Source of the DNA: Eikenella exigua
GTDB lineage: Bacteria; Pseudomonadota; Gammaproteobacteria; Burkholderiales; Neisseriaceae
Reading direction: 5' to 3'
NCBI RefSeq assembly: GCF_008805035.1
Contig: NZ_CP038018.1
Location: forward strand, 434,001 to 498,000
DNA: 64,000 bases
The translations under genes were made by a program, and so were the position numbers. Below the pieces are notes generated by a model. It saw nothing but the letters and a program-made list of their open reading frames with translations. It made no database searches and had not been told where the DNA came from. Below, one piece after another: positions 8,599-16,443 of the stretch. Each line of letters starts with the position of its first letter. The stretch's first letter is position 1.

Positions 8599-9162
8599 AT
8601 GGATCTAACCCAACTGGCCGAACAAACCCGCGCCCTTGCGCTCGATATCCTGCACCAATCCGCCATCGGCGAAGGGCAGATTTTCGTGCTCGGCCTGTCC
8701 ACCAGCGAAGTGATTGGCGGCCGTATCGGCAAAAATTCCAATCAGGAAGTGGGCGAAGTGGTCGTGAAAACCCTGCTCGACATCCTGAACGAACGCAAAA
8801 TCTACCTCGCCGTGCAAGGCTGCGAGCACATCAACCGCGCCTTGGCCGTGGAGCGCGAGCTGGCCGAACAATACGGGCTGGAAATCGTGAACGTATTGCC
8901 CGGCCTGCATGCCGGCGGCAGTGCGCAGCTGGCCGCCTTCAAATATATGCGCGACCCGGTGGAAGTGGAATTCATCACCGCCCACGCCGGGCTCGACATC
9001 GGCGATACTTCCATCGGCATGCACATCAAACACGTGCAAATCCCCCTGCGCCCGCAACAGCGCGAGCTGGGCGCTGCCCACGTCTGCGCCTTGGCCAGCC
9101 GCCCGCGCCTGATCGGCGGCGAACGCGCCGGACACTATAAAGACAGCATCCGCCGCGTGTAA
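8599..9162 (+). CDS. UPF0340 / TIGR01440 family protein (YwlG-like)
   Basis: A 187-residue protein with family features VLGLSTSEVIGGRIGKNSN, VQGCEHINRALAVER and LHAGGSAQLAAF. The family is conserved (DUF436) but has no firmly established function that I can state. AAGGAGG lies about 8 bp before the ATG, a near-perfect ribosome binding site. DUS at 9181-9192 and an imperfect partner at 9231-9242 form the likely terminator. Confidence 0.85.
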   Translation: MDLTQLAEQTRALALDILHQSAIGEGQIFVLGLSTSEVIGGRIGKNSNQEVGEVVVKTLLDILNERKIYLAVQGCEHINRALAVERELAEQYGLEIVNVLPGLHAGGSAQLAAFKYMRDPVEVEFITAHAGLDIGDTSIGMHIKHVQIPLRPQQRELGAAHVCALASRPRLIGGERAGHYKDSIRRV

Positions 9163-9338
9163 AACCAAGCGGCAGGACAAAGGCTACCTGAAAGCGCGAA
9201 CCGCAATGCAGTTCAAGTTGCGGCAAACTTTTCAGGTAGTCTTCAAGCAGCGGGACAGATGTTTACAATATCTTGTATTTTGTTACAATCCGATTATCGG
9301 CAATACCCTTATTCCCCTTTCCAAACAGGAGCGGCAAG

Positions 9339-9977
9339 ATGAAGCAATCAATGATGAACACGGCAGCGGGCGTATTGGCGGCAGTGCTATTGGGCAGTGC
9401 GGGCTTGGCATATGCCAACCCCTATCCGGTTGGCTCGCAGCAATGGCACAACTTTAATGGCATCATGCAGTCGGAAGCAGATCGGATACAACGCGAGCGC
9501 AATGCCGTACGGCAACAGCCAACCTACTCCGGCCCCACCGCCGCCGAAATACGCGCCTGGGAGCAGCGTGAGGCGGAGGTGCAAGCCGAAATCGCCCGTT
9601 TCCGCGCCACGCCATATTGGATGGTAATCGGGCGAGACTGGGAAAAGTCTGGCTTCATCTGGAGTGGGGGTTATGAGTCAAAGCAAAGGGCGGTTGAAGA
9701 AACGCTCAAACAGTGCAGATCTTCCAACTGTGGTGTTGTTGCTGCTTTTTCTAATGCGTGCGGAGTAATCGTATATGCGGTACACCACCCCAAAACGATA
9801 AACGATATCTTTGTAGGTGTTGATGCAGACGACAGAAAAGCAGCAGAGGAAGCTATGCGGGCATGTGAAGCAGTACATGGCAAAAGGGAAGACAGGTGTT
9901 TTTATTCGGGAATAAGAACCAGAAATGGCACGGCATTTTGTTCTGGTTATGACTATGGCATCTACAACCAAAAATAA
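9339..9977 (+). CDS. Secreted DUF4189-type protein
   Basis: A 212-residue protein with a clear Sec signal peptide (hydrophobic run LAAVLLGSAGLAYA). A variable Gln-rich region follows. The C-terminal DUF4189-like domain has paired cysteines (QCRSSNCGVVAAF, ACGVIVYAV, ACEAVHGKREDRCFYS), probably disulfide-bonded in the periplasm. Function unknown. I chose the ATG at 9339 because AGGAGCGG lies upstream and the signal peptide starts there; a longer frame from 9273 is less likely. Confidence 0.8.
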   Translation: MKQSMMNTAAGVLAAVLLGSAGLAYANPYPVGSQQWHNFNGIMQSEADRIQRERNAVRQQPTYSGPTAAEIRAWEQREAEVQAEIARFRATPYWMVIGRDWEKSGFIWSGGYESKQRAVEETLKQCRSSNCGVVAAFSNACGVIVYAVHHPKTINDIFVGVDADDRKAAEEAMRACEAVHGKREDRCFYSGIRTRNGTAFCSGYDYGIYNQK

Positions 9978-10066
9978 ACCCAAGTCGGTAGGTTTGGTAT
10001 GAATACTTGGCCTATATAAGGTAAAAAGTTGTTTGGCATAAATGCCCAGCTTATTGAACTGAATAA

Positions 10067-10110
10067 AGGCTACCTGAAAACTGAAAAATGGTTTTCAGGT
10101 AGCCTTTCTC
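10067..10110 (+). terminator. Inverted DUS pair
   Basis: Exact DUS at 10067-10078 and its complement at 10094-10105, followed by TTTCTCTTT. It separates the DUF4189 gene from the peptidase gene. Confidence 0.75.
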
Positions 10111-10176
10111 TTTCCTTCTCGCCAATACTGCTACAATGCCCGCCTTCCGAAACCACCCGCCAAAGGCTACCTGAAA

Positions 10177-12195
10177 ATGTCTGCCGACCGTTATGCCGTG
10201 TTTGAAAACCTCAATGCTCCCGAAACTGCCGCGTTTGCTGCCGCCGAACACGCGCAAACACAGACCTGGCTGGAAAGCCGGCCGGATTACGAGCCGCTGC
10301 ACCGCGATATTTTGTCGGTGTTGCAAGACGAGCAGCAGATTCCGTTTTGCCAGGAGCACCGCGCGCGGATGTATCACTTTTATCAGAGCGAGGAGTTTCC
10401 GAAGGGCGTGTACCGCGTGTGCAGCGCGGCTTCGTATCGCGCCGGGCTGCCGGAATGGGAGGTGTTGTTTTCGGTGGCGGATTTTGATGCGGTGTTGGGC
10501 GCGGATGTGTATTTAGATGGCGTGTCGCACTATGTGGAGCAGCCGAACCGGGTGTTGCTCTCGCTCAGCCCGGGCGGCGGCGATGCGGCGTTTACGCTGG
10601 AATTTGATTTGGAAACGCGTCAGGTGGTGCCCAACGGTTTCCACTTTCCGGCGGGCAAAAACCACATTGCCTGGCGCGATGAAGACAGCGTGTGGGTGTG
10701 CCCGGCTTGGGACGAGCGCCAGCTTACGGCTTCGGGCTATCCACGCGAGGCGTGGCTGTTGCGGCGCGGGCAGAGCTTCGAGGAGGCGCAGCCGTTGCTG
10801 CAAACGGCAGCGGAGTCGGTGTGGGTGCACGCTTGGCGTTATCTGGATGCGCAGGGTGCGCCGCTGGATTTGCTGGAAGAAAGCACGGGCTTTTTCAGCC
10901 GCCGATATTTTCAGGTAGCCTCGGATGGGGCGTTGCTACCTTTGGGGCTACCTGAAACTTGCGAAATCTGCGGCTATTTGGGCGGCTGGCTGCTGGTGTT
11001 GCTCAAGCACGACTGGCTGCGGGCCAATCAAAGCTATGCGGCGGGCAGCTTGGTGGCGGTGAAGCTGAACAAGGGTGTGTTGGGGCAGGCGCAATGCCTG
11101 TTTGCGCCGCAGGCGGGGCAGTCGGTGGAGGGCGTGGAAACCACGCGCCATTTTGTGGCCGCTACCTTGCTGGACAATGTTTCAGGTAGCCTCAAGGCTT
11201 GGCGTTTGCAGCAGGGGCAGTGGCAGCCGGCTGAAGTGCCCGAGCTGCCGCTGGAAGGGGCGGGCGTACTGGAGTTTGCCGACCAGCCTTGGGGCGGTGA
11301 TGTGCTGTATATCGCGGCCAGCAGCTTCCTGTCGCCGCTCACACTCTATACGCTGGATTTGCAGCGGCAGGAGTGGTGCGTGATGCGCCGCCAGCCTGCG
11401 CAGTTTGAGTCTGAGGGATTGAGCGTGCAGCAGTTGCACGCTGTGTCGGCCGATGGCGAGCGCATTCCGTATTATCACGTGGGTAACGGCGAATCAAACG
11501 CGCCCGCGCTGGTGTATGCCTATGGCGGCTTCGGTGTGCCGGAACTGCCGCATTATTTGGGCATCATCGGCCGGCATTGGCTTGCGCAGGGCGGTGCGTT
11601 TGTGTTGGCCAACATTCGGGGCGGTGGCGAATTCGGCCCGGCCTGGCATGCTGCCGCCCAAGGCGCGGCACGCAAACACAAAAGTGCGGAAGATTTGGTG
11701 GCCGTGGCGCAGGATTTGGCCGTGCGCGGTTTGTCTGCGCCCGAACGCATCGTGTTGCAGGGCGGCAGCAACGGCGGGCTGGTGTGCGCCGCAGCTTATT
11801 GTGCCGCGCCGCAAAGCATCGGCGGCATGGTGTGCGAAGTGCCGCTCACTGATATGTTGCGCTATCCGCACCTTTTGGCCGGTGCTTCGTGGCAGGAAGA
11901 ATACGGCAATCCCGATGCCGAGCCGGATAGAGGCTACCTGAAAAAACTTTCGCCCTACCACAAATTGCACGGTGGCCAAACCTATCCGCCCGCCCTCATT
12001 ACCACCAATCTGAGCGATGACCGTGTGCATCCCGCCCATGCGCTCAAATTCCACGCCCGCTTGCGCGAAATCGGCGTGAATAGCCGCCTCTACGCTCCCG
12101 AAGCCGGCGGCCATGCGGGCAACGCCTCGCAGGAAGAAGTGGCCGCTGAGTTGGCTGCTGTGTTGGTGTTTTTGCGGCAAACAGTAGGCAGATAG
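10177..12195 (+). CDS. Prolyl oligopeptidase family serine peptidase (S9A)
   Basis: A 672-residue cytosolic-type protein without signal peptide. A beta-propeller region (about 1-400) precedes an alpha/beta-hydrolase domain with nucleophile Ser in GGSNGG, Asp in LSDDRVHP and His in GGHAGN. The segment YAYGGFGVPELPHY is typical of prolyl oligopeptidases. The frame contains exact DUS at 10910-10921, 11181-11192 and 11931-11942 plus a near copy at about 10946, encoding FQVAS, SGSL, GYLK and GLPE. Another DUS ends one base before the start ATG. The natural substrate is unknown. Confidence 0.9.
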   Translation: MSADRYAVFENLNAPETAAFAAAEHAQTQTWLESRPDYEPLHRDILSVLQDEQQIPFCQEHRARMYHFYQSEEFPKGVYRVCSAASYRAGLPEWEVLFSVADFDAVLGADVYLDGVSHYVEQPNRVLLSLSPGGGDAAFTLEFDLETRQVVPNGFHFPAGKNHIAWRDEDSVWVCPAWDERQLTASGYPREAWLLRRGQSFEEAQPLLQTAAESVWVHAWRYLDAQGAPLDLLEESTGFFSRRYFQVASDGALLPLGLPETCEICGYLGGWLLVLLKHDWLRANQSYAAGSLVAVKLNKGVLGQAQCLFAPQAGQSVEGVETTRHFVAATLLDNVSGSLKAWRLQQGQWQPAEVPELPLEGAGVLEFADQPWGGDVLYIAASSFLSPLTLYTLDLQRQEWCVMRRQPAQFESEGLSVQQLHAVSADGERIPYYHVGNGESNAPALVYAYGGFGVPELPHYLGIIGRHWLAQGGAFVLANIRGGGEFGPAWHAAAQGAARKHKSAEDLVAVAQDLAVRGLSAPERIVLQGGSNGGLVCAAAYCAAPQSIGGMVCEVPLTDMLRYPHLLAGASWQEEYGNPDAEPDRGYLKKLSPYHKLHGGQTYPPALITTNLSDDRVHPAHALKFHARLREIGVNSRLYAPEAGGHAGNASQEEVAAELAAVLVFLRQTVGR

Positions 12196-12473
12196 CGGAA
12201 TAGTTACAGCGGGTATCGGGCTGGGCTAGTGCTGCAGCAGTTGCTGAAATTTCACTATAAAGGCAGATGCCTGCTATTGCCTGTTTATATCGGCTTTTTG
12301 GCGTAGTTTGCAAAGGCCGTGCGCTATGCTAATATGCGCACCGTTATTTTCAGGTAGCCTCAAAATCTTTGCAGGGCATGGATAGCAAAACGCATATAAA
12401 TCCGTTACAATGCCGTTTTTAGAGAACTACCTTTAAAATTTTTCCCCGTTTATTTAAGGACAAGGACCCCGCA

Positions 12474-12710
12474 ATGGAAAATATCGAACAACGTGTGAAG
12501 AAAATCGTTGCCGAACAATTGGGTAAGAGCGAAAGCGAAGTGAAAAACGAATCTTCTTTCAGCGAAGATTTGGGCGCTGACTCTCTGGACGTGGTTGAGC
12601 TGGTAATGGCTTTGGAAGAAGCTTTCGGCTGTGACATCCCCGATGAAGAAGCTGAAAAAATCACTACCGTTCAACAAGCCATTGACTTCGTTACTTCCCG
12701 CTCCAACTAA
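12474..12710 (+). CDS. acpP: Acyl carrier protein
   Basis: A 78-residue acidic protein with the phosphopantetheine attachment motif DSLD, the serine being residue 37. It carries growing acyl chains in type II fatty acid synthesis. It precedes fabF, the classical pairing, but an intrinsic terminator stands between them, so acpP can be made in excess as it usually is. Confidence 0.97.
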   Translation: MENIEQRVKKIVAEQLGKSESEVKNESSFSEDLGADSLDVVELVMALEEAFGCDIPDEEAEKITTVQQAIDFVTSRSN

Positions 12711-12740
12711 TCGGCAGCAGGTTTAACAGCAGAATATCAG

Positions 12741-12785
12741 CCTCTGCCCCGGCGCATTTCCCGCCAAGGGCAGAGGTTTTTGTTA
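12741..12785 (+). terminator. Intrinsic terminator after acpP
   Basis: CCTCTGCCC (12741-12749) pairs exactly with GGGCAGAGG (12768-12776), followed by five T. It contains no DUS. It probably attenuates read-through from acpP into fabF. Confidence 0.9.
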
Positions 12786-12827
12786 TTGCGGCTGCTTTCG
12801 GGCAGGCCGAAGGATAGATAAACAATC

Positions 12828-14075
12828 ATGAGTCAGAGAAGAGTGGTGGTAACCGGGCTGGGGCAGATTTCCCCAGTGGGCAACAATGTGGCCGATGCCT
12901 GGCAAAACTTGTTGGCCGGCGTGAGCGGCATTGGCCGGATTACTCGTTTTGATGCGGGCGAATTGAGCGCCCAAATTGCCGGCGAAGTGAAAGATTTCCA
13001 AATCGGCGATTACATCGGCGCCAAAGAAGCGCGCCGCATGGATGCCTTCATCCACTACGGCATTGCCGCTGCCTTGCAGGCTGTGGCCGACGCTGGGCTG
13101 GATGACTACGCCGCCTTGGATAAAACCCGCGTGGGCGTGAACATCGGTTCCGGCATTGGCGGCCTGCCTTCCATTGAAGAAACCGGCATCGTGGTGCACG
13201 AAAACGGTCCGCGTCGCATCAACCCCTTCTTTATTCCCGGCTCGTTGATCAATCTGATTGCCGGCCACGTTACCATCCTTAAAGGCTACCAAGGCCCCAG
13301 CTACGGCATTGTGTCTGCATGCACCACCGGCGCACATTGCATTGGTGATGCTGCCCGCATGATTCAATACGGTGATGCCGACGTGATGGTGGCCGGCGGT
13401 GCCGAAGGCGCGGTGTGTATGCTCGGCGTGGGCGGCTTTGCTGCCATGAAGGCGTTGTCTACCCGTAATGACGACCCCGCTACTGCTTCCCGCCCGTGGG
13501 ACAAAGACCGCGACGGCTTCGTGATGGGCGAAGGTGCCGGCGTGCTGGTGTTGGAAGAATACGAACACGCCAAAAAACGCGGTGCGAAAATCTACGCCGA
13601 ATTGGCCGGCTTCGGTATGAGCTCCGATGCGCACCACATTACGGCGCCTAATGCCGAAGGCCCCGCCTTGGCTGTGGCACGCGCCTTGAAAGATGCCGGG
13701 CTCAACCCGAGCGACATCGATTATGTGAACGCGCATGGCACGTCCACCCCGCTGGGCGATGCCAACGAAACCACCGCGCTGAAACTTGCCTTCGGCGAAC
13801 ACGCCAAAAAACTGGTGGTCAATTCCACCAAATCCATGACCGGCCACTTGCTCGGCGGTGCCGGTGGCGTGGAAGCCGTATATTCCGTGTTGGCGCTGTA
13901 CCACCAGAAATCACCACCCACCATCAATATCTTCGAGCAAGACGTTGAAGGCGGTTGCGATTTGGATTACTGCGCAAACGTTGCCCGCGACCTGCCCATC
14001 CGCGCTGCCATTTCCAATTCATTCGGCTTCGGCGGTACCAACGGCACGCTTGCGTTCAAACGCTTTAACGGCTGA
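12828..14075 (+). CDS. fabF: Beta-ketoacyl-ACP synthase II
   Basis: A 415-residue condensing enzyme of normal length. The nucleophile Cys165 lies in SACTTGAH, with the active-site histidines at 303 (NAHGTSTPLGD) and 340 (SMTGHLLGGAGG) and Lys335. It elongates acyl-ACP with malonyl-ACP, using the acyl carrier protein encoded just upstream. It is followed by a large DUS-bracketed stem-loop. Confidence 0.96.
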   Translation: MSQRRVVVTGLGQISPVGNNVADAWQNLLAGVSGIGRITRFDAGELSAQIAGEVKDFQIGDYIGAKEARRMDAFIHYGIAAALQAVADAGLDDYAALDKTRVGVNIGSGIGGLPSIEETGIVVHENGPRRINPFFIPGSLINLIAGHVTILKGYQGPSYGIVSACTTGAHCIGDAARMIQYGDADVMVAGGAEGAVCMLGVGGFAAMKALSTRNDDPATASRPWDKDRDGFVMGEGAGVLVLEEYEHAKKRGAKIYAELAGFGMSSDAHHITAPNAEGPALAVARALKDAGLNPSDIDYVNAHGTSTPLGDANETTALKLAFGEHAKKLVVNSTKSMTGHLLGGAGGVEAVYSVLALYHQKSPPTINIFEQDVEGGCDLDYCANVARDLPIRAAISNSFGFGGTNGTLAFKRFNG

Positions 14076-14101
14076 TTAAACGCCAGTATTTATAGTATAA
14101 A

Positions 14102-14173
14102 AGGCTACCTGAAAACGCAACGAAGCGGAGTTTCTGCAAAGCTAAAACCCGTTTGCCGTTTTTCAGGTAGCCT
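14102..14173 (+). terminator. DUS-bracketed stem-loop after fabF
   Basis: Exact DUS at 14102-14113 and complement at 14162-14173. The 48-base interior carries GAGTTTCTGCAAAGCTAAAA, a copy of the recurrent DUS-associated motif. Confidence 0.65.
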
Positions 14174-14174
14174 T

Positions 14175-14280
14175 TATAGCAAATTAACATGCTTTCGATA
14201 CTAGGCAGCGAGCCATAGGCAGTGTAGATTGCACGGCAAAACAGGCAATGTAGTGGCGAAAGTTAAGTGAATTTGCTATA
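14175..14280. mobile_element. Correia-like miniature element, divergent ends
   Basis: 106 bp bounded by TATAGCAAATTAAC and its near complement GTGAATTTGCTATA. The core (CTAGGCAGCGAGC, CAGTGTAGATT, CAATGTAGTGG) aligns with the copy at 22369-22476 and, in reverse, with the Correia core at 5878-5982. It lies 28 bp upstream of the gpsA start and may supply its promoter. Confidence 0.65.
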
Positions 14281-14308
14281 TCACCAGCAATCAACACAGG
14301 AGCACACC

Positions 14309-15289
14309 ATGCAAATCTGCATCATCGGGGCCGGCGCTTGGGGCACGGCATTGGCCATCCACTTTGCCCAAAATGGCCAGCAAGTTTGCCTGTGGACACG
14401 CGAAACCGAACATGCCGCCGCCATGCGTGCCGAGCGCATCAACTCAGGCTACCTGAAAGATTTCCCCTTCCCTGAAGCACTCAGCATTGCCGACACGCCG
14501 CCGCCCAAGCCCGAGCTTGTTATCATCGCCACGCCCACCGCCGGCCTGCGTGGCAGCTTGCAAACCATGCGGCAATGGGGCTGGGGCGATATTCCCGTGC
14601 TCACCGCCTGCAAAGGTTTCGAACAAGGCAGCGGCCTGCTGCCGCACCAAGTCGCCCGCCAAGAGCTGCCGGACAACCCGCGCATCGGTATTTTGTCCGG
14701 CCCCAGCTTTGCCCAAGAATTAGCGCAACAGTTGCCCTGCGCCGTTACCCTCGCCTCTGACAACACTGCTTGGATTGAATCACTCGCCGCCGCACTCAGC
14801 TCCGCCGTGCTGCGTCTGTATGCCAACGACGATATGGTGGGCGTGGGCGTGGGCGGAGCCGTGAAAAATGTGATGGCCATCGCGGTGGGCATTGCTGACG
14901 GTCTGCAATACGGCCTCAATGCCCGTGCTGCCCTGATGACGCGCGGCCTGGCCGAAATCAACCGACTGGCGCTGGCCTTGGGTGCCAAGCAAACCACTCT
15001 GATGGGTTTAGCCGGTATGGGAGACCTGATTCTCACCTGCACCGGCTCGCTCTCGCGTAATCGACAAGTCGGCCTCAAGCTGGCCGAAGGCAAACCGCTG
15101 CCTGTGATTTTGTCCGAACTTGGGCATGTGGCCGAGGGCGTGTACACCATTCGAGAGGCCGATGCACAGGCTGCCAAACTCGGCATTGAAATGCCCATCA
15201 CACGCATCCTGAACGAGCTTTTAGACGGCCGTGTTGATGTGAATGATGTGGCCGAGCGGTTGATGCTGCGTGAAATCCGCAGCGAATAA
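14309..15289 (+). CDS. gpsA: Glycerol-3-phosphate dehydrogenase [NAD(P)+]
   Basis: A 326-residue enzyme reducing dihydroxyacetone phosphate to sn-glycerol 3-phosphate for phospholipid synthesis. The N-terminal Rossmann motif is IIGAGAWGTALA; the catalytic Lys region is GVGVGGAVKNVMAIA. The ATG at 14309 is preceded by ACAGGAG; a longer frame from 14267 would begin inside the mobile element and is rejected. An in-frame DUS at 14446-14457 encodes SGYLK. Confidence 0.95.
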   Translation: MQICIIGAGAWGTALAIHFAQNGQQVCLWTRETEHAAAMRAERINSGYLKDFPFPEALSIADTPPPKPELVIIATPTAGLRGSLQTMRQWGWGDIPVLTACKGFEQGSGLLPHQVARQELPDNPRIGILSGPSFAQELAQQLPCAVTLASDNTAWIESLAAALSSAVLRLYANDDMVGVGVGGAVKNVMAIAVGIADGLQYGLNARAALMTRGLAEINRLALALGAKQTTLMGLAGMGDLILTCTGSLSRNRQVGLKLAEGKPLPVILSELGHVAEGVYTIREADAQAAKLGIEMPITRILNELLDGRVDVNDVAERLMLREIRSE

Positions 15290-15393
15290 TTATCGCCGAA
15301 CCTATCTTGCCCTTACCATGCGCGTGGGTTAAAGAAGGAAGGCATTTAATTATAAATTTACCCGGTGCTTGTTCCGTATGGCGCAAGTTTCAG

Positions 15394-15399
15394 TATAAT
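15394..15399 (+). promoter_or_regulatory. Possible -10 element before the coiled-coil gene/zapA
   Basis: A consensus TATAAT. The nearest -35-like hexamer (TTGTTC at 15369-15374) is 19 bp away, so the match is only partial. Confidence 0.4.
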
Positions 15400-15450
15400 G
15401 CGGGCAGGTTGCTGCTTCTGGCGGCCAGAGATTTAGCAAGAGACAGATTC

Positions 15451-15786
15451 ATGAATAATCAACTCGAACATTTGCAAAATTCCATTGAAACGCTGGTAAG
15501 CCGTTATCAGGCTGCTGTGCGTGAAAAGCAGGCGCTGAGCAAAAAAATCAGCGAGATGGATGCTGCATGGCAGAAACAGCGCCATGACCATCGCGCTACC
15601 GTGGACGGATTACAACTAGCCTACAGCGAAAGAATGTCGCGCCTGGAGCACGAGCTTTCCAGCCAGATTGAGGCTTTGCAGCAAGAAAACGCCGTTTACT
15701 GCAAGCTATTGGAGCAAAGTGCCGCGGATATCCGCGCCTTGCTACAACGCTTGCCTGTGCCCGCTGCTAAGGAGCAGGTTGTATGA
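15451..15786 (+). CDS. Small coiled-coil protein encoded just upstream of zapA
   Basis: A 111-residue protein, almost wholly heptad-like: SIETLVSRYQAAVREKQAL, a central charged segment and RLEHELSSQIEALQQENA. Small coiled-coil proteins of the ZapB/TIGR02449 kind often precede zapA in proteobacteria, so a role at the division ring is plausible but inferred. The stop overlaps the zapA start (ATGA), implying coupled translation. The ATG at 15451 was preferred to a longer frame from 15307 whose first 48 residues look untranslated. Confidence 0.7.
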   Translation: MNNQLEHLQNSIETLVSRYQAAVREKQALSKKISEMDAAWQKQRHDHRATVDGLQLAYSERMSRLEHELSSQIEALQQENAVYCKLLEQSAADIRALLQRLPVPAAKEQVV

Positions 15787-16079
15787 GTATCGAACAAGTC
15801 AATGTAGATATCCTGGGGCGCCAGTTCAACATCGGCACGCCCAACAGCGAGAAAGCAACCCTGCTGCAGGCGGTGCATATGCTGAACCAGAAGATTGGCG
15901 TGATCCAATCTTCCGGCCGGATTGTGGAAACCGACAAAATCGTGATTATGGCCGCGCTGAACCTCACCCACGACCTGCTCAAAATGAGTGCGAAAGATGG
16001 TTTGGCAATTGGCGAAATTGAGCGTAGAATAAGTGCCATAATCGAAAGTTGCGATAAAGCACTTGATTTGGAAAAGTAA
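15783..16079 (+). CDS. zapA: Cell division protein ZapA
   Basis: A 98-residue protein with the ZapA pattern: VNVDILGRQFNIGTPNSEKATLLQA at the start, then a long helix with KIVIMAALNLTHDLL. ZapA cross-links FtsZ filaments at midcell. The gene overlaps the upstream coiled-coil gene by four bases, and 6S RNA lies directly downstream, the arrangement seen in many proteobacteria. Confidence 0.9.
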   Translation: MSIEQVNVDILGRQFNIGTPNSEKATLLQAVHMLNQKIGVIQSSGRIVETDKIVIMAALNLTHDLLKMSAKDGLAIGEIERRISAIIESCDKALDLEK

Positions 16080-16097
16080 AACGATTATTCTTCTTTA

Positions 16098-16274
16098 TAA
16101 CCCTGCGGTGTTTGTGAAGGCACACTATTCCTTTGAACCAATAATTTCGCTTCAGGCTGCAGATTGAGTGGTGGGCGTGCGCGTTCCTCGTGGACGTACC
16201 CGAAACTGCCGGAAGTGGCCAACCTTGATTCAAGGTTCAAGCGAATCGAGCCAAAGCGGCATTCGCGGGGTTAC
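16098..16274 (+). ncRNA. ssrS: 6S RNA
   Basis: The position just after zapA is the classical 6S locus. The ends pair: TAACCCTGCGGTG near 16098 against CGCGGGGTTA near 16265-16274, forming the closing stem. The 3' arm holds CTTGATTCAAGGTTCAAGCG, resembling the CUUGAACCAAGGGUUCAAGG region of E. coli 6S. 6S RNA binds sigma-70 RNA polymerase as an open-promoter mimic in stationary phase. The ends are estimates; an intrinsic terminator follows at once. Confidence 0.8.
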
Positions 16275-16280
16275 CCATAC

Positions 16281-16311
16281 TAAAAGCCGGTATCGTGGAT
16301 GCCGGCTTTTG
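16281..16311 (+). terminator. Intrinsic terminator after 6S RNA
   Basis: AAAAGCCGG and CCGGCTTTT form the stem, with the T tract as part of the right arm. A separate inverted DUS pair (16328-16339, 16352-16363) lies just beyond. Confidence 0.85.
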
Positions 16312-16443
16312 CGTTGGCTGCAAGATTTTCAGGTAGCCTCCATTCCGGTTGAGGCTACCTGAAAAGTTTAATTCCGACCGAAGCACTCAGCCAATATGTT
16401 AAAATAACCGCTTATTCCCATACTTAAACACACACCAACCACC

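Noticed and set aside
12783..13904. Long minus-strand open frame over fabF
   Set aside because: Composition (His/Gly/Val-rich) is typical of the antisense of a GC-rich gene; fabF on the plus strand is certain.
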